Source of the DNA: Hyposmocoma kahamanoa
Taxonomy: Eukaryota > Arthropoda > Insecta > Lepidoptera > Cosmopterigidae
Direction of reading: 5' to 3'
Assembly (NCBI RefSeq): GCF_003589595.1
Contig: NW_020653851.1
Span: 24,458,326 to 24,522,325, forward strand
DNA length: 64,000 bases
In this document: positions 1 through 10,660 of the stretch, piece after piece
Layout: each line of letters starts with the position of its first letter
Numbering within the stretch: position 1 is the stretch's first letter
The notes under the pieces: model-generated
Database searches by the model: none
Told to the model about the DNA's origin: nothing
Seen by the model: only the letters and a program-made list of their open reading frames with translations
Program-made: the position numbers and the translations under genes

Positions 1-1141
1 TAACACCGACGGTCTAACTTTTCATTGACATTCTATTTTGCCAATAAAGATAACATGACAGAAAAGCGCTATTTCCAGGAACCAATTGAATAGATCTGAT
101 TGGATTGAAGATGGCATTGAGAGAATAGCGGACCTCCAATTAGGTCGTATTTCTCTTCTGTCACTCAAAAAATAAGTACTATAAGTACTTTCACAATTAA
201 CCATCAAAATATTAAAACTTATTCATTGATTCCAATCTTTCATTTAGACAGCATTACGACTATATAGTGTCAAAATGTAATAAAGCAATGGGATTTTTAA
301 TGAGATCTGTGCGCCCATTCAAAGATCCGGGCAGTGTAATTATATTATTTAATGCACTGATTCGCAGTATACTGGAGTATGGTTCGGTAGTGTGGTCACC
401 GTACTATGATCAACATAAAAATAGGATCGAGTCGGTCCAAAAGCGATTTTTGAGACATTTAAGCTGTAAATTGGGTTTAAGGCGTAAGCTTCCGTCCTAT
501 GAAGATAGATTGAGACATTTTAAAATGGACACCCTACAAAGTAGACGGTTTTCGCATAGCTTTGCCATATTGTACAAAATAGTTAATTCGGAGTGGGATA
601 CTAGTGAATTGCTTGAGGAAGTTAGGCTTATGATTGGAAAGTGCCGCACTCAAAAACTTTTTTATGTACCCTTAACAACATACAATGTGTCTTACAATGA
701 TCCTTTGCTTCGTATGTGTAGGAACTACAATATGGTTAGCACTGAGGTAGACATATTCCACCAGTCGATGGAATCGTTTATAGTGTCTCTGAGGTCTCAC
801 AGCTAGGTCAAAAAAAAAAAAGTGTTGTAAATAAGATTTATTGATTTTGTTTAAATATGTTTTTCTCTTCAAATATGATTTTTTCAAATTTCCATTTTTA
901 AAATATATATAGGATAGTTATAAATTGTTTGTTTAATTATAGTAATTATATTTTTCTTTTTAATGATTATATTTTTGTTTTTAATAGTTTTTAAATGTTT
1001 AACAAACTAAAGTCAATTAAGTGTTGTGCACAATTGTTATTGGTTCCAAGCTAACAAGTGTTCTATATTTAAATTTGTATCAAGTTTCTTACATGGTTTG
1101 TGAACTGTTATTGTGTCTGAAATAAATAAATAAATAAATAA
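1..1141 (+). mobile_element. 3' part of a Jockey/CR1-group non-LTR retrotransposon
   Basis: This is the 3' end of a LINE. Positions 216-806 read as the C-terminal part of a reverse transcriptase, followed by an AT-rich 3' UTR and a tail of AAAT units at about 1118-1141. Upstream, about 130-215 looks like the same protein in a shifted frame: an INHQNIK-like stretch sits where family members have the IKDLG segment. The true 5' boundary is unclear and may lie outside the window. Confidence 0.75.
216..806 (+). pseudogene. Reverse transcriptase C-terminal fragment (non-LTR)
   Basis: The frame is open from just after a stop at 213-215 to the stop at 804-806, about 196 codons. It begins FIDSNLSFRQHYDYI, which fits the segment after the catalytic YADD box, where family members read DLGV-x-DS-x-L-x-F-x-x-H. 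It then has NKAMGFLMR, ILEYGSVVWSP and RIESVQKRFLRHL, a run typical of the RT thumb and C-terminal region of Jockey/CR1-group LINEs. The catalytic core and the endonuclease are absent, so it cannot retrotranspose. The same signature recurs at 42.0-42.8 kb in a related but distinct copy. Confidence 0.8.
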
Positions 1142-1480
1142 ACTGATTTCGACGAAGTTTAGGATAAAGTTATGTATGTTTTGTGACAATTACCCATCTT
1201 TAAGAAGACAACGTTACAGTAATATTGTTCCAATAGTAATCATTTGTTTTGTGTACGTATAATTACTACTACATATATTTACACTTGTTGAAATAACTTT
1301 GAGTTACATAATATAAAGTATAATATACAATTGACTCAAAATAACTGTTATTTAAGAGTTAGGCGATATTTCTTTTTGGCTAAAATGACTATCAACAACA
1401 AAAACCTATCAAAGCAAAAATTTCAAAAAGGACCACAAAACAACTAATAAAGAAGTACATATGTTAGTGACACGTGGACA

Positions 1481-1730
1481 ATGGCACTTAAAGACAAAGA
1501 ACGTTTGGAAGCCTTTGAGATGTGGTGCTGGAGACGAATGGAAAGAACCACTAACACAGAAAATAAACCCAATGCGGAGATTACGAACAATACCGAAAGA
1601 AACTTATTAAAGACAATAGAGCACCGCAGGGGAACCATAGTCGTGTATATGTTTAAGTATAAGGCACGACAGATTTCTTAGAAGCATTATAAAAAGTGAA
1701 GATTGACAAATTTAGTCAAGGTAATAAAGA
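1481..1730 (+). pseudogene. RTE-group (BovB-like) LINE C-terminal fragment
   Basis: The reading KERLEAFEMWCWRRMERT matches the characteristic post-RT segment of RTE/BovB-group elements, which read RLEAFEMWCYRRMLR followed by NEE and a KERELLxTIxRRK motif. Here the later part appears as NNTERNLLKTIEHRRG. The open frame closes at 1681. A shifted frame continues as FLRSIIKSED, so the fragment probably runs to about 1730 before becoming unreadable. Nothing of the catalytic RT domain precedes it. This is a short, decayed relic, not a gene. Confidence 0.65.
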
Positions 1731-1962
1731 TGTCCGCGTCGTAGAGGAACGGCACCGTAGAGTCGGCGAGTGACGACGTCTTCGGTGAATATTAAAGGTA
1801 AATTTGGAGCTCGTTTTACTATAAAAGATCGGATAAAGACGTGCGGATCAAAGGCCCCGCGTTAATTAATTCTAGACTGCACCCGCTACGCCACGCTAAT
1901 ACAAATTATGAAATCAACTTAATTACTTGCGGCACTTTGACGAAATAAATCGCTTTATAAAC

Positions 1963-2261
1963 ATTTTTTTATAATATCAAGTGACGGGACGACATCGTAC
2001 GCCTGATGGTAAGCTACGCTCCTGTCCATAACAGTTGAGTGCCACTAAATCGCAAAGATCTGATGAACACTGCCACTACACCCGTCACCCTGAGACATAA
2101 ATTGACAAGTCCCATGTGCCTGTAATTTCACCAGTACCCTTACCCTCCCAAACCGAAACGCAGTAATGCTAACATTACTGCTTAGCAGAGCAGCAGAAAT
2201 AGGTAAGTTGGCAGTGCTTCCCTGGACGAACTCTTTCACAAGGAGTTCCACTGCGGCTAAA
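1963..2261 (-). repeat. Family A dispersed repeat, copy 1
   Basis: First of eight copies in this window of a ~300-bp repeat. Read on its own strand it runs from a GAGCTCCTTGTGAAAGAG-like start, through AGGCACATGGGACTTGTCAA and GTGGCACTGCAACTGTTATG, to TCACTTGGTATTAT and an A-run. The class is unknown. It has no clear tRNA-like promoter and may be a SINE or the 3' end of a LINE. This copy is complete and reversed, with its A-run at 1963-1970. Confidence 0.85.
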
Positions 2262-2952
2262 AAATAGACTACTTGTTACTCTACCGTTGTGACAATTCGA
2301 AGTTGAGGCTTGGCAACACAAGATAATTTTTTATTTTCTTTTCATGTACAATTAATACACTTATAGGTACATTTGTAGCTTTGAAGTAATGAATAAAGAA
2401 CTAAACGCATTCGTTAAGGGCAGGCAGTCCACGAAAGTCAAAATCTAAGGTCAAAATCATAGGCGTTGATTATATAAATAAACGATATTTTGCGGTATTT
2501 CTTTATGTGAACGATTGGAATGGCGCCGGGCGTGAGCGCTGGCAATTACGCGACGACAAAGACTCTGAAGCTGAACAGGACGCGACGACAACTCGACGAC
2601 AAGACGGTAACGAGTGAGGAAATTGGCGACACGTGACCTGTTATAGTTAGCCACGTGCTACCATTTTGTGGTTTTAAAATTGATTTTCACCCGCCGGTGA
2701 CGAGGGCTAAAAAAACAATGATCAATGGGTAAAATTACTGTCAACAATTGATCTTACTTTCGTTCACACTTTAAAGCTTGGCTACAGCCATGTACAACGT
2801 TATATGACATGAATATTGGCTCAGTGAGAATCCGTCGAGTTCTCGTCGTAAAGCGTTTCGAGTAGCTGCTTCACCGGCGAGTTGAGTCGGAAGCGACTCA
2901 ATTCGCGTTTGTGCTCCAAATATTTCGCACGGGCCGCGGCATGCACCGGGCG
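2262..2952. other. No recognised feature
   Basis: I see no gene or repeat I can name. Some stretches near 2520-2640 are rich in CGACGAC-type words but do not form a regular array. Confidence 0.5.
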
Positions 2953-3120
2953 GACGGCACGACGGCACGACGGCACGACGGCACGACGGCACGACGTCAC
3001 GACGGCACGACGGCACGACGGCACGACGGCACGACGGCACGACGGCATGACGCCACGACGGCACGACGGCACGACGCCACGACGGCACGACGGCACGACG
3101 CCACGACGGCACGACGGCAC
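2953..3120. repeat. 8-bp minisatellite, 21 units (GACGGCAC)
   Basis: Exactly 21 consecutive octamers of GACGGCAC with few substitutions: GACGTCAC at 2993, GACGGCAT at 3041, and GACGCCAC at 3049, 3073 and 3097. The last variant recurs every 24 bp, giving a three-unit higher-order repeat in the 3' third. The array has no stop codon in several frames on both strands, so the Arg/His-rich open frames across it are artefacts of the repeat. Confidence 0.95.
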
Positions 3121-3426
3121 GCGCCCGCGCGGGCTCGCGGATTATTTAATCCACACCAGCTACGCGACGGCCGGACGCAAACAGGGCGACAATAGTGGGA
3201 GCAGCCATTGAGTCCGGATAGCAGATATTTGGCGTAATTAGTGCGATTGTTGCTTGTATTGTGTTCGATCAAGGTCCGTGAACACTCATATTGTCACGCT
3301 GCTTTGAGTGTGTTTTGTCAGTTTTTTTTTTTTGTAAATAATAATGGTCAAATCGCTTTCACTTTCCTTATCAATGCTCTAAATCCAAAGCAAAGACAAA
3401 CCTATATAAGAACCTATAATAACTGC

Positions 3427-3640
3427 CTCCGTGGTCGAACGGTTGCCATACCGGACTGCCACGCAGAGGTCCCCGGGTTCGATTCCTGGACCGGAAGAAA
3501 TATTTATATGGCCTACATTTATTTCTCTCGTGAGTTTGGGTGTAATTTGTGGTTGTCTATGTGTGTGTCCATGGCACCCGCGACACAGGGTTTCCCTAGT
3601 GCGGGACTATGTTGAGTGTGTGCGTTATTATTATTATATT
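3427..3640 (+). repeat. tRNA-derived SINE, family 1, copy 1
   Basis: The head resembles a tRNA. It has a box A-like TGGTCGAACGG and a box B-like GGGTTCGATTCC, as in RNA polymerase III internal promoters. A conserved body follows (GTCCATGGCACCCGCGACAC, then CCCTAGTGCGGGACTATGTT), then an ATT-rich tail. Three other copies lie at 28.0 kb and 55.2-55.8 kb. Confidence 0.85.
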
Positions 3641-4211
3641 ATAAACCGACGGAGAATTTTGATACTTGTGGTCGGTATAGTTAATTAACGACGCAACGTG
3701 TGCATTTACGGGTCTCGTTAATTTTCGTATGGAGAGGCCTCGGCTGGAGTAAATAGTATGAACGCTTCAAGCGCCGCAGTTACACCTAATAGCTCAGTGA
3801 AGGTAGAGGTACAAGTGTTCTTACTAGTTTACACGAAGACAATAACGACAGGACAGTGGAGATTTTTTAACTAGGGCCTACTTAATGAATTAAAACTAGA
3901 GTTCGCCGTAGTGGAACAATACACCTCAGTTATATTTGAGTGCATACACATGAATGCTGGCACGACATTGCTTTGAATAATCGATTATGCACGTACAGTC
4001 CCGCAGGAAGCGATCAATCACGGTGCATTTAGCACAATGTTGCTGCGATGGACATTGTACAGTGGCAGTATGGCCATTCGTTGAAAAGAAACATTGAGAG
4101 ACGGTTTGAAATTAGCTTGTTTGCGAGCGAGTGTATACTGTCATCAGAGCTTTGAGAAAAAGATGAATAACAGACAAAATCGACGTCTGACGACGTCAAT
4201 GTAAAACATTA
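3641..4211. other. No recognised feature
   Basis: Mixed-composition DNA with no reading frame or repeat that I can identify. Confidence 0.5.
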
Positions 4212-4342
4212 ACTACATATAGTCTCGGGTCTTGGTGTTTGTAGTGCCGTCGTTGGTCCCAATTTCCATAACACAAGTACTTTAGTTACTCACTTTGGGA
4301 CCAGCATGTGATGTTGTCTAATATTTATTTAATTATTATTAT
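4212..4342 (+). repeat. Probable LINE 3' tail fragment
   Basis: The sequence GTGCCGTCGTTGGTCCCAAT followed by CTTTGGGACCAGCATGTGAT and a TTTATTTAATTATT-type tail resembles a 3' end I recall as frequent in lepidopteran genomes. No coding sequence is attached, so the family cannot be assigned from this window. Confidence 0.4.
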
Positions 4343-5213
4343 TCCCATTAATGTAACGGCTGCTAATGTAAATACCGCATACTACATACTGCATTTAAAA
4401 TAAAAGAAAATCCGACGCCATTTGTTAAAAATGTAATCGATATAAGCTGTACTATTTCCGTATTTTCCTTTATAATATCTTGTGTACGATACAATGTCAA
4501 GTCAGCATTTTTTTTAGTAGCAGTTGAGTTGAGTAAGGAACTCAACTTCCTTGTGACCCTTACTTAGATACTTAGACAATATCGCAAAATGGCTCAATAG
4601 AAATAACTTTAAGAAAACTAAACTACTCCAATTTAAACCGCACTTTCTGCTTATTACATTTATGATTAGTCAAAACTCTCCAATGGGATCATCCTATGAA
4701 GAAACTGCACAAACATTCTGGAAATGTTGGTTCTCCAAAAAAAGTACATAAGCTATTATAGCTCACATAGACCAAATGACATCTCGTAAATCCTATTGTT
4801 GTAATTTTAACATATTGACATTAACTTGTACACACATATTTGAAGCTTGTAAGTTCATTAAAAATACTTTTACCTGTATTCGCCATTAAAAGCAGAAAGA
4901 GGCAATAATCATTATCAGAACAAATAGAAATTACCTTTCTCAAAATTAAAATTGTATTCATCCGCTCCTCACTCAATGCCAATAAAAATATATAACCATG
5001 TCCCAAACAGTATGAAGTATATCAATGGACGAATCTAAGGCTTCCGAAGGGCTACTTAAATATTTTTTTAATTAATAACACCTATTACAACATAACTCTA
5101 TTGACTATTACTTTAATAATAAATTCAATGATTAATTTGGTATTAAAAAAAATGGTACCAAATAATAATAACAATAGATAATTGTAATTTTTGCGCAAAT
5201 ATTCATTAATACT
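4343..5213. other. AT-rich DNA, no recognised feature
   Basis: Short open frames only. No protein motif or repeat structure recognised. Confidence 0.5.
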
Positions 5214-5366
5214 ATACAATTAGTTTTAATGAAAACAAATAATGTGTAAACTACATCGATTAATTAATTTTCTATATTGGCATTGTATTATGTAATAAAA
5301 CTAGTATAAAGTCTCTCAAATTGCAAACACATTGCCTAAATATATTGCCTTATTATCATATGTAAT

Positions 5367-5560
5367 GTAAGGGTGCTGGTGCGACTACAGGCACATGGGA
5401 CTTGTCAACTTACATCTCAGGGTGACAGGCGCAGCGGCGGTGCCCCTCAGATCTTTGCGATTTAAAGCTCTAAGTGGCACTGCAACTGTTATGGATAGGT
5501 GTGCCACTTAGCACCAGGCGCACGTCTTGTTCGCCCATTGCTCGATATTATAAAAAAAGT
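5367..5560 (+). repeat. Family A dispersed repeat, copy 2 (5'-truncated)
   Basis: It begins in mid-repeat at GTAAGGGTGCTGG and runs to the terminal ATTATAAAAAAAG. Loss of the first ~125 bp fits 5' truncation during retrotransposition. Its first 59 bp recur inverted at 5731-5789 as part of the large inverted duplication. Confidence 0.85.
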
Positions 5561-5642
5561 ATATATATATATATATACTTTTTTTATAATATAAAAAAGT
5601 ATATATATACTTTTTTTATATTATAAAAAAGTATATATATAC

Positions 5643-5682
<40 letters not shown>

Positions 5683-5697
5683 TATAGATATATATAT

Positions 5698-5730
<33 letters not shown>
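5534..5730. repeat. AT-dinucleotide tract with nested palindromes
   Basis: Repeated AAAAAGTATATATATAC / GTATATATATACTTTTT palindromes are followed by ~90 bp of nearly pure TA/GATA repeat. The tract is self-complementary and sits at the centre of the large inverted duplication. Confidence 0.9.
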
Positions 5731-5734
<4 letters not shown>

Positions 5735-5942
5735 CCAGAGATGTAAGTTAACAAGTCTCATGTGCCTGTAGTCGCACCAGCACCCTTACATTACATATGA
5801 TAATAAGGCAATATATTTAGGCGATGTGTTTGCAATTTGAGAGACTTTGTACCAGTTTTATTACATAATACACTGCCAATATAGAAAATTAATTAATCGA
5901 TGTAGTTTACACATTATTTGTTTTCATTAAAACTAATTGTAT

Positions 5943-8900
5943 ATACTTATATATATATTTGAAAGGAGACGAGCTAGTCTTTCCTTCACACATTTGGCTA
6001 CATTCGATTAACCTTATTAGTTGAAAAAAAATATTATTTAAAATTAGGTCCATGCCCCTAGGAAACTTAACTACCGATCTATTGCCACGACATTCCCCGG
6101 AGCTGTAAAACAGTTCCATTTAAAAGTATCTTCCTCGCAATTCAGCGCTGAAGTTCGCTCGCAATCAGATTTGTTATTGCCGTCGCTTGAGTGACCCGCA
6201 GAGAGCGGCGCGGCGGCGTGATGAGGACAGGAAAGGAGGTGCTCAGGGACAAAATTATCATTCTCCGCCACCCCCGCCGCCACCGAACATGTACTTGACG
6301 TCACCGACAGCGCTAAATTGACAGCAATTATACCTTTACTAAGGTGAAAGCTTTAAGGTTATACTCTTTTCTAGTTCAGTAAACTCCACTGATAGACGAA
6401 GCTGAAATAGAAAAAGCTTTTGTCCGAGTGCGTTGTGATACATTGACATTATCTTTGTTGCTATTGCCAACGAATTTAAGAGAAATTGAGACACCAATCT
6501 CACACTGGACCGAATTGGCCATTGTCTTAGCACAAAGACTTCCCGGTGGAAATATTGTGCGACAGCCCGCCTCCCGCGGCGCGGCTTCCTCTCCGGCGCT
6601 TTCAATTGAAGCCAGCTCGACACGAACGCCTGGATTAAACACAACGAAACAATCGAACGGAATGGGCGTATTATTTTAATTGAATTCATCTCAATCCGCA
6701 TCGGTTAATCAGCACACACGGTTGAGCCAATTACGTGTGAGGCCAGTACGACCGGCGAGCGGTAATTTTCGAATTAAATCCAAGTATATTATTGGGCAAA
6801 ATAAATAGCTGGTGTTTGCTTAGCTGCGGGTGGAGCCGCGCCACGATACCAAGCGGAAAGTAAATAAGATTAAACGGACGCACGGGTCCGCTACCGCGCG
6901 CGGGGCGCGAGACATGCGCACCTTGACGGGCGACCTGTTCCGTTGTTTGTGATTGCTTTTGCTAACTATGACGGACGTTATACCGTTGATGAATCTGTTT
7001 GTTTGAATATCTGTGTTAAATAGGTCAAGTGTACTCAATTGTAGTACTATCACTACATCCAATGGCAAGTACAATAGTATGGAATACTTGACACCACTGG
7101 GCTCAGATTTGGACACTAAGCTAATAGAGAGCATAAACAATCATAAGAAAGCCGAAGATCTCTTCCAAGACAAAAGGAACGAATCGCACGCCATTGCTCA
7201 CGTGCGCCTGCTGCCCGGCTGCGACCCGCTAGGCTAGGCGAGACGCAGACGGCATCGTCGCCGGCCCATTGACTCGGCGAAACGAGCTTTTTGGCCAAAA
7301 ACTCCCGCGCGTGTTATTTTTTACCTACATTTTTAATATAACCCGACCCTTCACTTGAATTTAAGAGGCTCAATAATGTCACTTGTGAGGATAATTTTCA
7401 GAAAAGAAACGCGTGAGTGGATCGTAATATGTATGGCGCAGAGTCGCCTTTATACTCACACGCTTACCTCGGCTTAGAAATGTTGCGTAAGCGGATTTTC
7501 AATTAGGACGGTAGCATTTCGGCAGTAAATATACCAGCGGAGAACGTATAATGGACCCGTTTACAGATGAGCAATTTATCTTAATCTCCCAAGTGATATA
7601 GAAACGTTAAATAAAGGACTTGAGCAGCTCCAACTCAATTTTCGTTAGAACTCGTCATAGGTTTCAACGCTACCGTTCTATTCATTCATACTCGTAATAT
7701 GTAGTACCTAAAAGTTAGTCAGCTCCGATATACAAATATAGCTAACTATTGTATTGTAATGTCCCCGAAACATAAAGCGAAACGTTCTCTAATACGTAAA
7801 AATTCGCGGCGGTTGACGGCGGCGAATGGGTCGAGTGCGATTCAAAAAACTTTTCACTTTCCATTTGCAATAGACGTGGCAGGAAGTCGAGAAGGATTGC
7901 AGATCGAATTCAAATTCCTTTCAGATTACGGTAATGAGCGAATAGTTGCCCCGAGCGCCAGCTATTTGTCGGCGAAGTGACAGTGCCCAAGGGTGGTCGC
8001 AGCCACGACTGACTGGCGCCGAGGAATTTCATTTGCACTCACTGCATTTAGACGCTACAACTCCCAGTTGTTAGACAGTGTTTAACATCTGAAATTCAAA
8101 TTGTACTATAGCCAAGCTCCAAACGAATTTTTTTTTAAATTGTGAACAATATAGCAGATACAACTCTAGAAAATTATATGTAATAGCTGTAGTACATCTG
8201 GATAGACGTACAGTTAAAAATATATTCTGCAGTTCTTTCCTAACAGTAACTCGCTAAGTTTCGTCTTACTTTTAAACATAAGTTGAAAAGGAGCACCAAA
8301 AATAAACAACACAAATTAGATTACGAATTTCGTCAGGAATCCAAAAACAAGGGAATTTCTGTGAACAACATTTAAAAATATACTCCTTTGATGTGAATAT
8401 TGCTATGAAATAAACCTAAATGAGTTGTAGTGCTTAAAAAAGCGATTCTACGTAAAATGCGGCATTTCCCAGTCGAAGGCAAGTCGTAAGGAGTAAATTC
8501 GCGTTGTTTGCTTGCGATCCGCGTCGGGCCACGTTGCCCGCTGCAGGCGGTTAGCCTAGCCTGAGTCTTTTTATTTATTTATTTCAAATTTGAAAGTATT
8601 ATTATTTGGTTCATGGCGAAGTACTATCTACTAGTTTTAGCTACACAGTTGAAAAAAGTAAACAAACGAAAAATTATGAGAAAAGTATGAGAACCATAAC
8701 CAAAATATCTAAAGATCACCTTTCTTCTTTCGCTATTTTTATCATATTCTCTTTTTCTAAATCTGCATTTAATTGGGTAAGCAATTGAGCGTGAAGTGAA
8801 AAGTTATTTTTCAGTTATTGCGACAGGTAGTTACGCAGAAAGGTATTTATGAAAATAATCCAGCTTTGACAGGAAACGGGCGGAACGTGTTGCACGTCCA

Positions 8901-10429
8901 CCTTCGTCAAAGCGGGACTGCACTTTAATCGTACATAGACTGTCGGTGACAGCTCCAAGTGCGCAGGATTTCGCTTAAATGCTGAAAAGTCACGTCCACA
9001 AACACTAGTCGCACTTATTGAATGACGCCGCCCGCTTGTGCTAAAACCGCGACCTGTTTTTTATTTCTGTCCACGACTTCAATTTTGTTTGCCTCTCGAA
9101 TACGAAACGCCAGTTTAAATTTTACCCCGGAATGGATTTTATTTTAAAATCTAGCTAGAAATTCGAGGTGCAAAATCAGGGATTCACTTTGCAAAATGCT
9201 TCAGTGTGTTTGGCGAGTAGCTTCAGCGACGACGGATAGAGAGAAATTGCTAGGGCTGGTGGGCACAGCAAACGTTCGTTCCACATAATTCGTTTTTCAG
9301 AAGGGAATTCCCAGAAAGGGAGCCCGTGCATTTTATTTTACGAGTTTCATACCTCACGTTCAAATGATACACCAGATTCCACCACAGGTTTCTGTTATGT
9401 ATTTTGGCCTATTTTATTAGATAAGTACATTTTATAGATCGGAGCCAACCCTATTCTTTCGAAGGTAGATGTCGGGGCTCTGCTCGGCGGGCGCGACAGC
9501 GCTGCAGCTGCAGGGGGTGCGGGCGCCGTATCGCCTCTCTAGCACACAATGTGCTCGCTAAACCGTTGCGACTTTCGTATTTGCACTCACCCCGCCAATA
9601 GCCCGTGTCTCATTTCACCGAATGTCGCCTCATCTCGTGCAAGAGAACCGCGCTGGCGACTCGTAAGTTACTAAAGGGAATGAGTACTTAAGCACTCTGT
9701 TCGTTGATCCTTAACACACATGACAGATGTAATCCGAGTCAAACTTCGTCTTCAGCGAGTTTAATCTCAAATGGAATAGTTGAAGAAGTTTTCAACTAAA
9801 TATAATCGCAGTTCGCTAAGTCTCCGCTTTATTTATGGTGTTTACCGAAAGACAAACGAAGGTGACCTTGCGGGTGTTTCGTTTCGGTAGCACGGGAGCG
9901 ATGACGTCAGCAACTTGTCTCCACTATTAGCGTCGCGCTGTGAAATAGTGGCGCGCCGACGCGGATTTATGATCGCTAATAGTAGACGTTCATGGGGGGC
10001 AAAAAGACGTACGACTTAATGAGTACCTGCGGAGGTGGGACCTCCATCCACGATGAACCATTGAGGGTCAATGACCATATTTTCAACTAGAGATTGTTAA
10101 CTATAAACATATTCATGTAACTTTACATCTTTCCAAGGTGGAAAGACTTTTACTTTGAGTTGCTGCCTGTGCATTAAAGGAGCTGCGAAATGTACGCAAA
10201 TACACAAAGATATTACACAGAAAAATATTGAGTTTAAACAAGTTAATGCGCGAAAAAAGAAATTACAAAACACGAAAAGAACCTTTTTAACGTAGAGCGA
10301 CGTCTTTGAATTTGTTTAAGTATATGACCATAAATTTAGCCTAAATACGTTTACTACCGCACTGAGGTTTTGCTCGGACAAGTATATATAATTCATTTCG
10401 TGTCATATTATATTTAGGTATGGTTATTA
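5943..10429. other. Intergenic or intronic DNA, no gene recognised
   Basis: I recognise no coding exon or transposon here. GC-rich patches occur near 6190-6290, 6540-6600, 6830-6930, 8510-8560 and 9475-9540. CRE-like TGACGTCA octamers are at 6297-6304 and 9902-9909. These could mark regulatory DNA, but nothing in the sequence proves it. A short TTTA run is at 8570-8584. Confidence 0.45.
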
Positions 10430-10660
10430 TTATCACTGATAATCACTTTTTAAATTTATGATTTGCATTTTTGTTTTTTTCGTTTTAAATTTGGAGAATG
10501 TAGTTTTAAACTAAATTATTACTAAGACAAATTGTATCGTGCTGTGTACACTGTTTTTGGAATGGGGTCTAGCTTATTAATGTATCAAACTGTATCTGTT
10601 ACCATGTGTTTGTTGATTACATTCTGTTTGAGTATATTTAAAATAAAATAAAATAAAAAC
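10430..10660 (+). repeat. Possible LINE 3' UTR with AAAAT tail
   Basis: An AT-rich stretch ends in AAAATAAAATAAAATAAAAA at about 10637-10656. This resembles the tails of Jockey/CR1-group elements elsewhere in the window. No coding sequence is attached, so the call is weak. Confidence 0.3.

Larger units (their letters stand above)
5214..5942. repeat. Inverted duplication with 212-bp arms
   Basis: Positions 5214-5425 and the reverse complement of 5731-5942 match along their whole length with about seven substitutions (~97%). Each arm carries ~150 bp of unique flank plus the first ~59 bp of a truncated family A repeat. The 305-nt spacer holds the rest of that repeat and a core of AT-dinucleotide runs. 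Because the arm crosses the repeat boundary, the duplication arose after the repeat was inserted. Confidence 0.93.

Noticed and set aside
2771..3272. Several Arg/His/Pro/Ser-rich open frames on both strands
   Set aside because: They are translations of the 8-bp GACGGCAC array, which lacks stops in several frames.
3427..3500. Possible tRNA gene
   Set aside because: Box A and B are present, but the sequence continues into a repeated body with three other copies, so it is a SINE head.
6297..6304. CRE-like TGACGTCA (also at 9902-9909 and 51930-51937)
   Set aside because: An 8-bp palindrome is expected occasionally by chance, and no promoter or gene supports a function.
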